The translations under genes and the position numbers were made by a program. 64,000 nt of DNA from Litomosoides sigmodontis (lineage: Eukaryota; Nematoda; Chromadorea; Rhabditida; Onchocercidae): the NCBI GenBank assembly GCA_963070105.1, contig OY718804.1:496001-560000 (forward strand). The letters are read 5' to 3'. Below the pieces are notes generated by a model that was given only the letters and a program-made list of their open reading frames with translations, was not told the DNA's origin and made no database searches. Numbering within the stretch: the stretch's first letter is position 1; the number at the start of each line of letters is the position of its first letter. Positions 29,701 to 41,475 of this stretch are shown here, in pieces.

Positions 29701-31747
29701 GAGCAACTCAGCAGCAGCAGCAACAACAACTGCCCATATGATTTCAACAATTATTTTTCAAATTTTCCTTTTCAATGAAAGAATTTCAATATATTCTCGA
29801 ATACTTCTACCAAACGCATATTCCACATAATTCCATTCCGTTTCCTTTGTATAAAATTTATTGAATTTTGTTAAAAAATAGCAATTCATATGCATTGAAA
29901 GGATTGTGCTAGTTGTTACTAATTGAATGTTTGGAATTTATGAGATGTATTACATTGAAACTAAAAATCACAATTATTTTAATCATTACAGATAATTTTG
30001 ATCGTTACTTTACAGCTACTTTTTTTCATTTTATCAAAAATTCCACCGCTATTATTATTATTATTATCTATTTTGATGTAATATTACAATTGTTTCCTTT
30101 TATAGCTGAAAAATTGCGATTAGTTTCTTTCATCAAAACTATCATTACAACGATTGCTATTCTTGGCTGAAAAAGATTATAAATTAATTATTCCTGTTTC
30201 AAATTTATAAATTTCAATTCCTCTGCTACTATTATCATTTTCTCGTCGTTTTACTTATCGCAACAAAAGTCAATTATCAGTGCAGTTGTGCTTTACCTAA
30301 TGTTGGGAGGTGCACTGTTCAAATAGGACTTATGAGAAATTTTTCCAAAATTTCTTTTTTTCTCTTCCTCTTCCTCACCAGAAGTCTTTTGTGAATTCGC
30401 TTCTCATCGATAAGGTAGACTGAAGAGGAAATGAACGAAGGAATGAGTAAGCGAGTGAATAGATTGAAGAAATGAGGGATCGTTCGAAGCTGTCCTCCTC
30501 CCTTCCACCTTCACTGTCACTTAATTTATTTTAAAAAAAAATCGGTTTTGAAGTGAATTCTTTTTGCTGCAGTAATACCAGTGAGTAACAGTTGCTCATT
30601 GCGTTGCCTCAGTGATTAAGCTATTGCCCTTTAAGTAAAAATTAATTTAAAAAAAAAGGAAGAAATTGTGCTCGAAGATTACTTTGAAGAACCAATTAAA
30701 ATTAATTTTCCATAATTTATATTCAGTCAGCCAATCACTTAATTTATTATTTAATTATGATTGATTGATTGCAATTGTTACTGAAATGCGCTAAAACTAT
30801 TTTTAAGTTTACAAAAAAAATGATTAATAAAATGGGCGTTTTGAATGGTTTTTTTCCGCTGAAAAGATTTTAAATAAAACATAATGTTATGACACAAAAA
30901 GGCATCAATGTGAAATGAGTCATCTCTTTCAATTCAATTCAATTCAATTCGATTGAATTCATTTTATTTCAATTACAAATTCATTTCTTTCAATTACATA
31001 TTCTTTTGCAGGAAAAGTGAAATGCGCTAAAACTGAAAAAACACATTTGTTCATTTTGTAATCGTTGCGTGTGAAAAAAAATTTTTAATTGTACTGTTTA
31101 TAACTGACGGATTAACGTTCAGTATTTTAGAATACCGTTGGAAGTGATAGCAAAGAGTAACTGTTAAGTATGTGCAAATTAAAATTTAGCCGAAATTATT
31201 TCATAAATTTTTGAGCCGAAATAGTTTAAATTAGTTTAACATATTTATGCCTAAATATAAATATTATCTACTGGTTAGCAACGTATCGATCGGTAAACGA
31301 GTAGAGTTTGTATCGATCGGTAAACGAGTAGAGTTTGATATAACCAACCGAATTTGGTATAACTAAATTTGATTTTCTAGACCGTCGTCGATGATGAACG
31401 GAGGGAAAGTAAAAGTTTGAAACAAAACTTTGTTAAATATTTTATCCCTTTTTTTTTTTTAAAAAAATTCAATTGCAGGAATTGTTAATTAATGTTAAAT
31501 TGCGTTGATAAGTAGTGAGTTCGGCAACTATCATTGCTATAAATTGACGGACTAATAATAAGCATGAAATTTAGCTTAAAATAACAAAATACTTTGAAAA
31601 TTTTTAGAAACATTTGGATGAAATTACTTCCAACAGAGCAACAGACTTCATCAGTTCAACGATGGATGGCGGTACGATGAAAACATTTAAAACAACGACA
31701 ACTATTGGACGCGAACACACCGATAAAACATCGGAAAAAAGGCCAAG
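8972..31747 (+). CDS. Unrecognised Ser/Thr-rich protein, 14 exons; separate gene or N-terminal part of the IFA gene
   Basis: Exons: 8972-9115 (or 9097), 10451-10501, 10661-10878, 14951-15127, 15508-15664, 22373-22552, 23312-23482, 24477-24548, 25218-25322, 25505-25873, 26121-26198, 26279-26353, 28517-28585, 31608-31747. Reading phase is preserved through all thirteen junctions and nearly every site is a normal GT-AG pair, which would be very unlikely by chance. The product is about 669 residues of polar, Ser/Thr/Glu/Lys/Arg-rich sequence. I see no membrane segment, signal peptide, long coiled coil or catalytic motif, so it is probably largely disordered. Short Thr runs recur (TTETTTITATK, KTFKTTTTIG), and SMPHR occurs in both exon 1 and exon 10. 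The chosen start is the first ATG after an in-frame TGA at 8951. The last exon ends at an AAG|GTAAGT donor in phase 2, compatible with the IFA head exon; unspliced, the frame stops at TAA 31748-31750. I recognise no family. Confidence 0.78.
10451..10501 (+). CDS. Ser/Thr-rich gene, exon 2
   Basis: A 51-base phase 0-0 exon between TTTCAG and GTATGT, encoding ISMAVETTLDNSTPPHY. Short, but with good sites at both ends and the correct frame. Confidence 0.65.
10661..10878 (+). CDS. Ser/Thr-rich gene, exon 3
   Basis: Acceptor CGTTGTAG. The exon encodes about 72 mostly polar residues starting RRPVKVQYSEPEIIDEWSRR and ends in phase 2 before GTTGGT. The frame stays open to 10938, but the phase of exon 4 requires the 10878 donor. 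Confidence 0.75.
10879..14950 (+). other. 4.1-kb intron
   Basis: Holds the palindrome at 11888, a CCCT/CT run at 11655-11687 and a GGTGAT-rich low-complexity stretch at about 11150-11320 that opens frames on both strands. No phase-compatible exon found. Confidence 0.65.
11888..11923. repeat. 36-bp near-perfect palindrome
   Basis: GAAATGATTGG and its complement surround AAGCGATCGCTT; only one base pair of 18 is mismatched. It has no loop, so it could be a cruciform or a dyad binding site. Confidence 0.92.
14951..15127 (+). CDS. Ser/Thr-rich gene, exon 4
   Basis: Acceptor TTTTTTCTAG. The exon encodes KFGSLREFLSDYENIVNSRS and then a Ser/Thr/Glu-rich stretch ending SDSGTPEH. It enters and leaves in phase 2, with a GTGTGT donor. 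The frame is unambiguous because the other two are closed. Confidence 0.82.
15508..15664 (+). CDS. Ser/Thr-rich gene, exon 5
   Basis: Acceptor GATTGTAG, donor GTAAGT. Encodes a Pro/Ser start (LPVRSTPFGSNPS), the Thr-rich run TTETTTITATK and a basic stretch KAIKKVARGSK. It ends in phase 0. The next intron is 6.7 kb. Confidence 0.85.
15665..22372 (+). other. 6.7-kb intron
   Basis: Between exons 5 and 6 of the Ser/Thr-rich gene. It contains two TGACGTCA (CRE-like) palindromes at 16631-16638 and 18427-18434, a CT run at 16551-16562 and the candidate exon at 20175. Nothing else recognised. Confidence 0.7.
20175..20360 (+). other. Candidate alternative first exon inside the 6.7-kb intron
   Basis: ATG at 20175, directly after an in-frame TAA, opens about 62 codons to a GTAATG donor in phase 0. 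It encodes SHAVQEKLKTNTNTAKSATT, further Thr runs and a basic KSKKRRHNK. The composition resembles the flanking Ser/Thr-rich exons, and splicing to 22373 would be in phase. There is no good acceptor in the right phase, so it would have to be a first exon with its own promoter. Partly simple ACT repeats, so coding is uncertain. Confidence 0.3.
22373..22552 (+). CDS. Ser/Thr-rich gene, exon 6
   Basis: Acceptor ACTTTTTAG, donor GTAAGTGAG. Sixty codons, phase 0-0, starting PHTSPVPLLNSPPIAPSTTE and ending SGNKWTPK. Rich in Pro, Ser, Thr and Asn. Confidence 0.85.
23312..23482 (+). CDS. Ser/Thr-rich gene, exon 7
   Basis: Acceptor GAAATTTAG, donor GTAAGTT. Fifty-seven codons, phase 0-0, including VEFKTTSSGGKYKKIDYEVI and a Ser-rich end. 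Two other frames are open over much of the exon; the neighbours' phase selects this one. Confidence 0.82.
24477..24548 (+). CDS. Ser/Thr-rich gene, exon 8
   Basis: Twenty-four codons, phase 0-0, between TTTTACAG and GTAAAC. Encodes KREGNCMDSSSSDAQFTSPV and ends QQEQ. Confidence 0.8.
25218..25322 (+). CDS. Ser/Thr-rich gene, exon 9
   Basis: Thirty-five codons, phase 0-0, between ATTTTCAG and GTAGTT. Starts ITIYEYDSQEISRRAGEKPN and is richer in charged residues than its neighbours. Confidence 0.82.
25505..25873 (+). CDS. Ser/Thr-rich gene, exon 10 (largest)
   Basis: One hundred and twenty-three codons, phase 0-0, between CCTTTTTAG and GTGAGA. Starts FPQDSMPHRREWTEEMKTEV, which repeats the SMPHR of exon 1. 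The middle is Thr/Pro/Ala-rich and the end is acidic (KTRELDEEIT). The minus-strand frame over part of it is a shadow. Confidence 0.88.
26121..26353 (+). CDS. Ser/Thr-rich gene, exons 11 and 12
   Basis: Exons 26121-26198 (26 codons, starts QKDVRQHSPIWAIIKS) and 26279-26353 (25 codons, starts QKRNEIASDYNTTAIRTSKW), separated by an 80-base intron GTGAGT...TTGTTTAG. Both are phase 0-0 and both begin Gln-Lys. Confidence 0.8.
27950..28363 (+). other. Isolated 137-codon open frame in an intron
   Basis: ATG-initiated and rich in Phe/Leu/Ile, with hydrophobic stretches such as FAFFVCSF and ALRIIAVVNAI. No recognised family, no splice logic linking it to its neighbours, and AT-rich codons. About what chance would occasionally give in a window of this size. 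Confidence 0.12.
28517..28585 (+). CDS. Ser/Thr-rich gene, exon 13
   Basis: Twenty-three codons, phase 0-0, between TTTACAG and GTAAGC. Encodes STKGQSDMQAQQKTAPKQ and then a short Thr/Ser run before Pro. Confidence 0.75.
28586..31607 (+). other. 3.0-kb intron
   Basis: Between exons 13 and 14. Contains poly-T runs, a CAG/CAA run near 29710, a (CAATT)n run near 30930 and the exact tandem duplication at 31284. Confidence 0.7.
31284..31337. repeat. Exact 27-bp tandem duplication
   Basis: Two identical adjacent copies, 31284-31310 and 31311-31337, each starting TATCGATCGGTAAACGAGTA. The unit is not simple sequence, so this is a recent local duplication. Confidence 0.97.
31608..31747 (+). CDS. 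Ser/Thr-rich gene, exon 14 (phase-2 donor, or stop at 31748)
   Basis: Acceptor ATTTTTAG. The exon starts KHLDEITSNRATDFISSTMD, contains KTFKTTTTIGREH and ends KTSEKRPR. The donor CCAAG|GTAAGT is a full consensus match. If it is not used, the next codon is TAA and this is the terminal exon; no AATAAA follows closely. Confidence 0.82.
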
Positions 31748-33949
31748 GTAAGTTTTTGGATACTTTTTAAATTACAAAACTAGGCAAATGCACCTGACAG
31801 TATTTCGGTGATATCTGAAGAAAGTATTTTTTCCTTTTTTTTTTAGAGATGAAGCAATTTGGAGCTAATATTTGTATAGGAAAACAAAAACTGTATGATA
31901 TAGACTTTGAGAAAAAATCGAGCTTAAGAAGTTATCAATTCACATTGCTCCTTTTGCCTATTTTTCCAATAACTTTTTTTTTTCTGAAAAAAGAAATCAA
32001 AGTGTGTTTGACTGTGACGACTGTACGTGTGTGTTTTTCTCCTCCACAACGTTCCTTGTTCCTTTTGATGAAGCATTTTTTTGAATTGCAAATGAAATTT
32101 TTTTCGTACAAAAGGCGTACAATAATTTTTTTTCGTACAATAATTTTCTGTTTTGCTGAATGTTTCGGCGAAAAAATAACAAATTTTAACATATTTTGCA
32201 CCAATCATTTCGTATGAAAAAAAGGCGAAAAAACATTTGAAATGCAGCAATGAACGATGCATAAAATGCAAGAAAAAAAAGGCAAAATTTGCACTTATTG
32301 AACTTTCCGTAAATTTACAGTTTTGAAGTCATTTTGAATTAGATTTAACGAATTTAGCATTTCTAAATCCAATGAAAGAATGCAATTTAAATTTCGGAAT
32401 TTTTCTCATTATTGCATATCGTAAAATTCTTAGCTTGTTTTTTCGCACTAAAAAAATTTTGATTATAGCAATGCTAATTTTAAATTATTTGGCATCTCCT
32501 CGAAAGGCGACTCAGCAATCTTTGATGTAATTGTAGTTAAATATATGATGCACTAAGCTTTCTACTGGAAATTATTTACCATGAAATTTGAAATTCATAA
32601 AATTTTCATTAAAATTTATGCGATTTGTTTTTAATCATTTAATTTTGCTAGCGGAATTTTTTTTAAGGTTTTTGAACATTTTCAAGTACATTTTACATAT
32701 GTGAATACGGTAGGATAAAAGCAAACAAGTTCCAAGGGCGGACAAGAAGGAATAACTTTCAGCAATCATCCATTTCTTAAATTGTCAACAGATAGTCAGA
32801 TGAGTCAACACTTAGAAGAGATTCTTTTGCTTGCATGTTCTTAAGAAGGAAATTCAGGAAATTCTAAAAGTTGTTGAGAGCTTACAGTAATCTCATATGT
32901 GCAAAAATTTTCCAGTACTTTTAATGAGTAACTTTACGGGTTAAAGTTCCATCTAACAATATCTCTGCTCCAATTTATTCTGACATGCCATATGTATGTT
33001 GTAGTATAAAATGAACTTTGCCATACTGTAAACTACAGTAGGGCACATGTTCAATTTTTGTCATTCAGTAAGTGAATATGCACATTTAGTCGAACTAAAT
33101 TTGAAAGTATATGTTTGCTTACTAATAATATACAGTGATCAGTTCCTTATAGCAAAAAAGGTGGTAAAAACAGTTTAGACGGATTTATAGGTGCCATTTC
33201 AGGCTTACACGGCAGCAAAAATTATGCTTAACAGATTTGAACATATCCGTCGCATTCTTCATTTCTTGCAAGATTTCTCAAATTTTTACTATCATTTATA
33301 ATTTCCAGCTAGCTTACATCTGCTCAAAATTTTCATCACTTGTCCTTCTATCTTTTATCTCTTTCCACTTCTCTCTCTCTCCACCTCTTTGATAGTCTAC
33401 TCTTTTTCTTCAAGAAAAAAAGATAATTATTCAAAATTTACTAGCTCAACAGTTTCCTTAGATTTTAATTTTGATTTCGTCGAGAATTCCTTGCAAGAAT
33501 GATGACATCTCTTCCTCTTCTTCTTTTTTCACCTTTCAATCTTTCATGCGTGATATTTCTTCCATCGTGCCATTCTCTTTGAGCCTAATCTTCCGTGATT
33601 TCCGTTATTTTGCTTATCTGAAGTATACGAATTAGCTCCAATGAAAGGTTTGAAATTTAAAATTATGCACTCATTTCCACGATGAAGTGAAGCTTGAATA
33701 TTTTAGCAGTCCCATTTTTCGCCTCATCTCGTAAACTCAAGCAAATCATTCAGGACGGAAACTTTGCAACGGCAAATGAATTTTGCGGCAATAAATCGAA
33801 TGTTTCATAGATTTTATAATTTCTGGCTGAAAATTCCGATTAATAGCTCTGAAAATTGCCATCAAATCCTGGCTGATTCACATAAATTAATCATGTAATA
33901 AACAAAAAATAATTAATAACTATAATTAGTAGTAGTAATAATAATAGTA

Positions 33950-35623
<1,674 letters not shown>

Positions 35624-38600
35624 AGTAGTAATAATAATAATAGTTAACTATGACGTAAACATCTCTCACTGAAGCGGTTAAATATTCATCGATAACAATA
35701 ATTTCCTCAGTTTCTTCCGTCGTGTTGTCGAAGTTTCGGCATAATTGTAGAGGACCTGAGGAATTTCTTATAGAATGAGGCGAAATATGCAAACTATCGA
35801 ATACAGCATCGGTATATTTAATTAAAATTGAAGTTTAAGATGATATCGATTACCATTTTCAGTTATATTTATCGAAACATTAGCTAAAATAGAGTTCAGA
35901 TGTGATAAGTAAACTTCGGTGAAATAAAACCATTGAATTGCCCGATCTTGAAATAAAACTGCAAGTGGAGAATCTATTTTCCTTCCTCCGTTTTATTTTT
36001 TCATTTTAATTCAGCCAATCTAATGCCTAAGCTAAATTAGCTCAATTTCATGGGCCACTAAAAAGCGTCAAGATGAATTTTTCCCGAACAAATAAAACTA
36101 ACAGTGTTATTTAAAAGATAAATTAATTTTTTCTACCGAGCCATTTAAAACCTTTTTTAAATGTATTTTTAACTATTAATTAATTGAAGATTTGTGCGTG
36201 TATATGAGTTAAAAATTTGCTTTAAAAATTTATCATAATTAAAATCATAATAACTGAGGGACCAAAGTGCTCTTCGTTTTTTTATTTTAAAATTTACGCA
36301 GATTTCATTCTATCAATGTTGTCGGCAGTTTATCTTTCTGCTTTAACATAATGCTTCACTGCACTGCCATCATCACCGTCACTAATCTAGCTTATTTAGT
36401 GCACTTTCTCCAAGTAATCCTTTCTAAATTTTACATTTTAACGCAGTTATTTGAAATGAAAGAAAGAAATTGTCAAATTCAATTTAGATAGCGCAGCATT
36501 ATGATTATTTTAATATTCCATAAACAGTATGAGTAATTAAAATGCACCCTTCTTTTGAATTTGAATTGAATTTGACAATTTTCCCAAGGACATTTTCAAT
36601 TCTCATCTCTTAAAACAAAAACAACCGTCCCGAATATCACTGATTTAATTTAACTTTTTACGATTACTTCACTTCTGTATCTAATCTTTACAATAATAAT
36701 AAATGTAGGAAGAGGGATTTCTGATTGAGATGAAAGAGCTGAGGAAAAAACGAGCTCAGTTGTTTTACTGAGGAAAAAAGGAATGAAGGAAATATTACGG
36801 CAGTGAGAGCTCTCGCCGACTAATCAATAAATCAAAATTTCAACTTTTTTTTACTGCGATTTAGCAACATATGTGAAATTTTTTAAACGATTTTAGCAAT
36901 TTCTTCCACAATTTATCCTCGTAATGCATGAGGAAATTGAGGAGGTTTTAAATGAAATAGAAAAGAAGGAGCTATTTGGTGTGGGGGAGAACAGAAAGAG
37001 AGAGGGAGGAAGGTGAGAATGAAAATTGCAAAGTTTAGTAGCAACAAGAGAAAAGGAGCTTTCCACACTTTGAGGAGTAGCCTGAATTGCTGAATTACTC
37101 ATACATTTCCACTTTCTTGTCTCCTCTCCTCCACCTCACCTTCTGCTAATTTTAAAAGTTCCACTTTAAACAGTGTGAAGGTGAGAAATTTTGTAAAAAA
37201 AAACGAAAATTCTTGACATTGCTAGCTTTCCCGATGCTACCTATCATCACTATCAATTCAGTTTAATTATCGAAAAAAAGCCGGTCCTTTTTGCCTTTCC
37301 AATGAATCATCTTTAAATGAATGAGAAAAATCAAAAATTTTAATAAATCCTTGCAAAAGAATTAATTGTTAAATGTATTAAAAAGTTCCAATTTGATTCA
37401 TTTCATTTGCTGAATTTATGAGATTATAATTTTTGAATTTTTTATAATTCATAAAGTGCATTTTTTATTCATACTTGTAAAATTTTAAACATTTATGAGT
37501 AAACTTAGTATCATTTATTTATGATTTTATAATTAACAATTTAAACATTTATATATAAACATATTTATAAGATTGAATAGCAACGCGACCAAATCCGGTT
37601 CGTTTAATTGTCGGACATTTCATTTTGGTGCGTCGCTTTCACGACGTGTTGCGCTGCTAATCACACAACGATGAAATAACAACTGAAAAAGGAAAAAAAA
37701 AACTTTCACAAATTTCAATCGCTCTTCCTCCTCCTCCAACTGAGAGCATTTAATCCAATCCTCTCATTTATCGTACCACTCATCCATCCGATGTTTGTCG
37801 TCTGCTCGATGCTCGACGGATGGATGAATGAATGAATGAATGGACGGATTATTCATCCAACCAATTTCCACTCTCCGCTTTTCACTTTCACTTTTTCATT
37901 CTTCTCCATTGCTAGCATTGGTTTGCTAAAATGATTGATAATTGTAAAATTTAAACTTGCAAATAATTTAAAGGAGCAAGCAAACAGAAGCAGACAGACA
38001 GGCAGGCAGGTATGCTAATGAAAACGGTGAAATGCTTTTGTCTTACTTTTGCATATTTTCTCCTGTAAATGCAGATGCTTATATGATAGTAATTATGCGG
38101 AAAAAGCTGAGTGAGATTTTTCCGCTACAATTTCGAAATTTAATCCTTTCATTGAATAGAAATGACCGATGGATTTTGCAGTGTTCTATGAAATTTGCCC
38201 TTTTCATATGCAAATTTTCTCATCTTCTCCTTCTCCATGAACAATTTTTCAAAACGAATTCATTTGACACTTTCACTTCACTTTTAAACGATTGAAAGGA
38301 ACAAATTTCGATTTATTAAATTACTGAAAATGATTGCCATCTTTTAGCCAGTTTTCTCCTCTTATTGCTTATTCATGGATTATTGATTTGCGGAGGAAAA
38401 GGCAGGAGGGAGAAACTTTAACAGAGAGAGAGAAGGGGAAGGGATGAGGAAGAGAAGAAGGAGGAGGAAAAAGAAAATGATTCAAAAATGTTTACAAAAT
38501 GTAAATTTTACCATTGCAACAGTGAAAATCAGTTCCGTTTAGCCTCGTTTCTTACGTCCATTTTTTGAAACACAGACAGGTAGAAATGTAAGAGAGGCAG

Positions 38601-38994
38601 AGAGGAGAGAGAGAGAACTGATTGAACTGAAAGAGACAATGTGAGAGGATAAATTTTATGGTACACGATAAATGTAAATATATATACATATAGTCAAATT
38701 TAGGAAAAAAAGTGATGTTGACAATAGTATGAAAAGAATGAGGTGAAGGAAGAGAGAGAGAGAGAGGGAAAAAATAGGATTGCGTGCTAAATTTATTTAG
38801 CTTTATGGGAAAAAAATTAGCTGAAAAATTTATTTGTCTCACTTAGACAATTTCCATTTGAACAGCGTTCCCTTTCGCTCCTTTCTTTATTTCTTTCTCT
38901 CTCTCTCTCTCTTCCTTTCACTTTATGAATTTGTACTGCAATTCCCCAGGCAAACATTTTCCAATCAAATTGTCATTTTTAAGAAAGACAAACG

Positions 38995-38996
<2 letters not shown>

Positions 38997-39039
<43 letters not shown>

Positions 39040-39153
39040 CTATCAACTGATGTCTGATTTATTTTATGTAAATTGAATTTCGATTTTTTTGCTTCTAAAA
39101 AATATACTGATGAGTTATCTAGCCGGTTTCTTTCATTGTATCTAAATTTACAC

Positions 39154-39193
<40 letters not shown>

Positions 39194-39219
39194 TTGTAGA
39201 CACAGAGAGAGAGAGAGAT
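38997..39219. repeat. Microsatellite cluster: (CA)21, (TA)18 and (GA)n
   Basis: (CA)21 at 38997-39038, (TA)18 at 39156-39191 and a GA run at about 39204-39218. A TC run lies just upstream at about 38898-38912, and another GA run at about 38752-38766. All lie in the gap before the IFA head exon. Confidence 0.95.
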
Positions 39220-41108
39220 CTTGAAATTAGCTTCAGAGAGTAGTTTGAAACGGTGGAGCGATGAACGTTGGTGGTATCGATAGAGAGTAAATGTTATAGG
39301 CCATCAGTTATCAGATTTATTCACTCGACTTATTAGTTCGTGAGGTGAAGCGATCCGATCAATGGGGCGCTGATAATTCATTTTCTAAATTAAAAGAAAA
39401 CCTTTTCCTTCCTTTCATTGTCGAGTCTCATTTGCATATCTCATTCATTCAGGTCATTTCAGTTCACACGCATCTCTATTTCCCACTCAATGAAGCTGTT
39501 TTACCATTAATTTGCTTCTCTTCAATAAGTCTATTTCATCTGAAATCATCCGCTATTGTAATTTCAGTAATTTTATTTGCGTAAGCTATTGAAATGCAGC
39601 TTCCGGACAACTAATACATTTCCGGAAAAAGTCTGGAAATTACTGGAATTGTTAAAAAAAGCCTGTTGAACGAACACCCAGCAATATCAATTATGATTGT
39701 TAGGAAGGATGAATTTCCAGAAATACCAGAAAACACTCCTAAAATATCCTTTCATCCTGAAAATTATTTGCTAACTTTTAAATTGATAAGAAGAAAGGGT
39801 AAATCGATGAAATTAATTGCATTTCAAATGACTGAAAATTTATTTGTCATACCTATGATGACATTTCCCTCTCTCATACCTGCCCTCAATCTCCTCCATT
39901 TTCTGACATCATCCAATACCATTTGACATTTGGCTTTTTCTAGTGACAAATTAAACAATTGGATATTTTTCATCAAATTTTTCATCAAACCCTTCTTAGC
40001 CACTCCAACTTTCCCTCTCTCTCTCTTTTTATTGATTGAAACTGAAAATTGCTTTAACGTAAGAACACGGAGGGAATTGTTAATTATATGGAAATGAATG
40101 AGCGGATGCGTCTTTTATTCTTTTCAAATGTTTCTGAGATGAGAAATTTCATTTTTCTGTTAATTTGAAGCAAGGAAGTATTCCACTTCAACGTGTAGTT
40201 GTTGTTGTTTACATTTCCTTATCCCAAACTATCGCTGCTAGCTGCTTCTTGTGGAATATCCCACAAGCCTCCTCCATCCTCATTTATTTCTTTATTAATT
40301 AACAATTACAGTTTCTCGATCATCAGAATTTAATATTTCCCTGCGTGCGTGACATTTTATTGGATGGCATGAATGGTGTGTGGAATGAAAATTAAAATTA
40401 TTTGAAATATCACTTCTTCTTTATAACTATATGATTGCTCATTTCATAATGGATTTTGAGGAAACGAGAGAGAAAGATGGAGGGAGAGAGAGAGAGAGAG
40501 AGAGCTATGGAAGGAGTGAAAGAAAAAGTCAAGGAGGAACTATAATTTATTTTAGTCTTGAAATTTTAACTACCGACAAAGTATGCTAGTAATACAAATG
40601 ATGTTGAAGGGGTATTGCGCAGGTAGGTATGGATGAATGGAATAGAATAAGACAATTCGAATAGGTAAATTACATTAGATTAAGTTGAATGAAAAGAAAG
40701 CCATTAACAGACTTTGTAATTCGATGCATCAATGATATTTAGCGTCACATCAATTTGCACGGTATATTTACAGTATTTCATTAATTTGCACTTAACGAGG
40801 CTAATTATCATTAGCATGCAACATGCAAATGTTGTTCCTTTCATCCCAGTCATGTCAATTACGAAGTGTAATGATGCAACTATCATACGACGTTGATTTT
40901 AGTATTTAAATAAACTTTTTTTTTTGAGTATTTTAAGTGAGGAACATTGCACAATTTCACCCCTCTCCCGCGCATGTTATAGTATGCATCTATGAGTTAC
41001 GTCAAACCACGTAAATATTCATAACGAACACATAGAAAATGTTAGTTAGAAGTTATGTTATTCATTCTTAAGAATATTATGTGAAATGTTGAAGATCAAT
41101 GAAATCAT

Positions 41109-41156
41109 GAAGAAAGAAGAGAGAGAAAGAGAGGGAGAGAGAGAAGGGAGAGAGAG
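41109..41156. promoter_or_regulatory. 48-base pure purine (GA-rich) tract upstream of the IFA start
   Basis: Uninterrupted A/G on the plus strand for 48 bases, mainly GAGAG and GGGAG, about 260 bases before the IFA ATG. GA-rich tracts of this kind occur in animal promoters and can form triplex DNA. A second GA tract is at about 40483-40504. Regulatory function is inferred. Confidence 0.4.
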
Positions 41157-41362
41157 CAATATTATATAGTTAACGTAAGAAAACCTTACATATTTTATCT
41201 AATTACACGTCAAATTGCTAAACAAGTAAACGTTGACATAATTCCAATCAATTTATAAGTAAATGAATGGCTGAGAGGAATTTCACATTCGTTGAGCACT
41301 ATTGTCTTAAATGAAATTCTTTCTACGAATCAGTTTGAAAAAAGGAAAAATGTCTTCTTTAG

Positions 41363-41475
41363 CAGTAATATGGAAGAAGTTTCGGTGGCGGACTATAAGA
41401 GTACAATTTCCGCTCGACCAGCTTTCAGTCGAACAGTTGGACCGATTTCCACTCCAAATTACAGCATAACGACGT
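41363..41475 (+). CDS. ifa: IFA head exon with acceptor just before the ATG
   Basis: The acceptor TTCTTTAG ends at 41362 (an alternative CAG ends at 41365, a NAGNAG pair 3 bases apart), and the first ATG is at 41370. The exon encodes [20 protein letters not shown] and the rest of the first 35 head residues, then splits a codon after its first base at a GTAAGT donor. The [11 protein letters not shown] stretch is typical of IFA heads. The spacing suits spliced-leader trans-splicing. The same acceptor is also in phase with the donor at 31748. Confidence 0.85.

Noticed and set aside
31849..32271. Overlapping 60-122 codon frames on both strands after exon 14
   Set aside because: Phe/Lys-rich translations of T- and A-rich sequence; no family and mutually overlapping.
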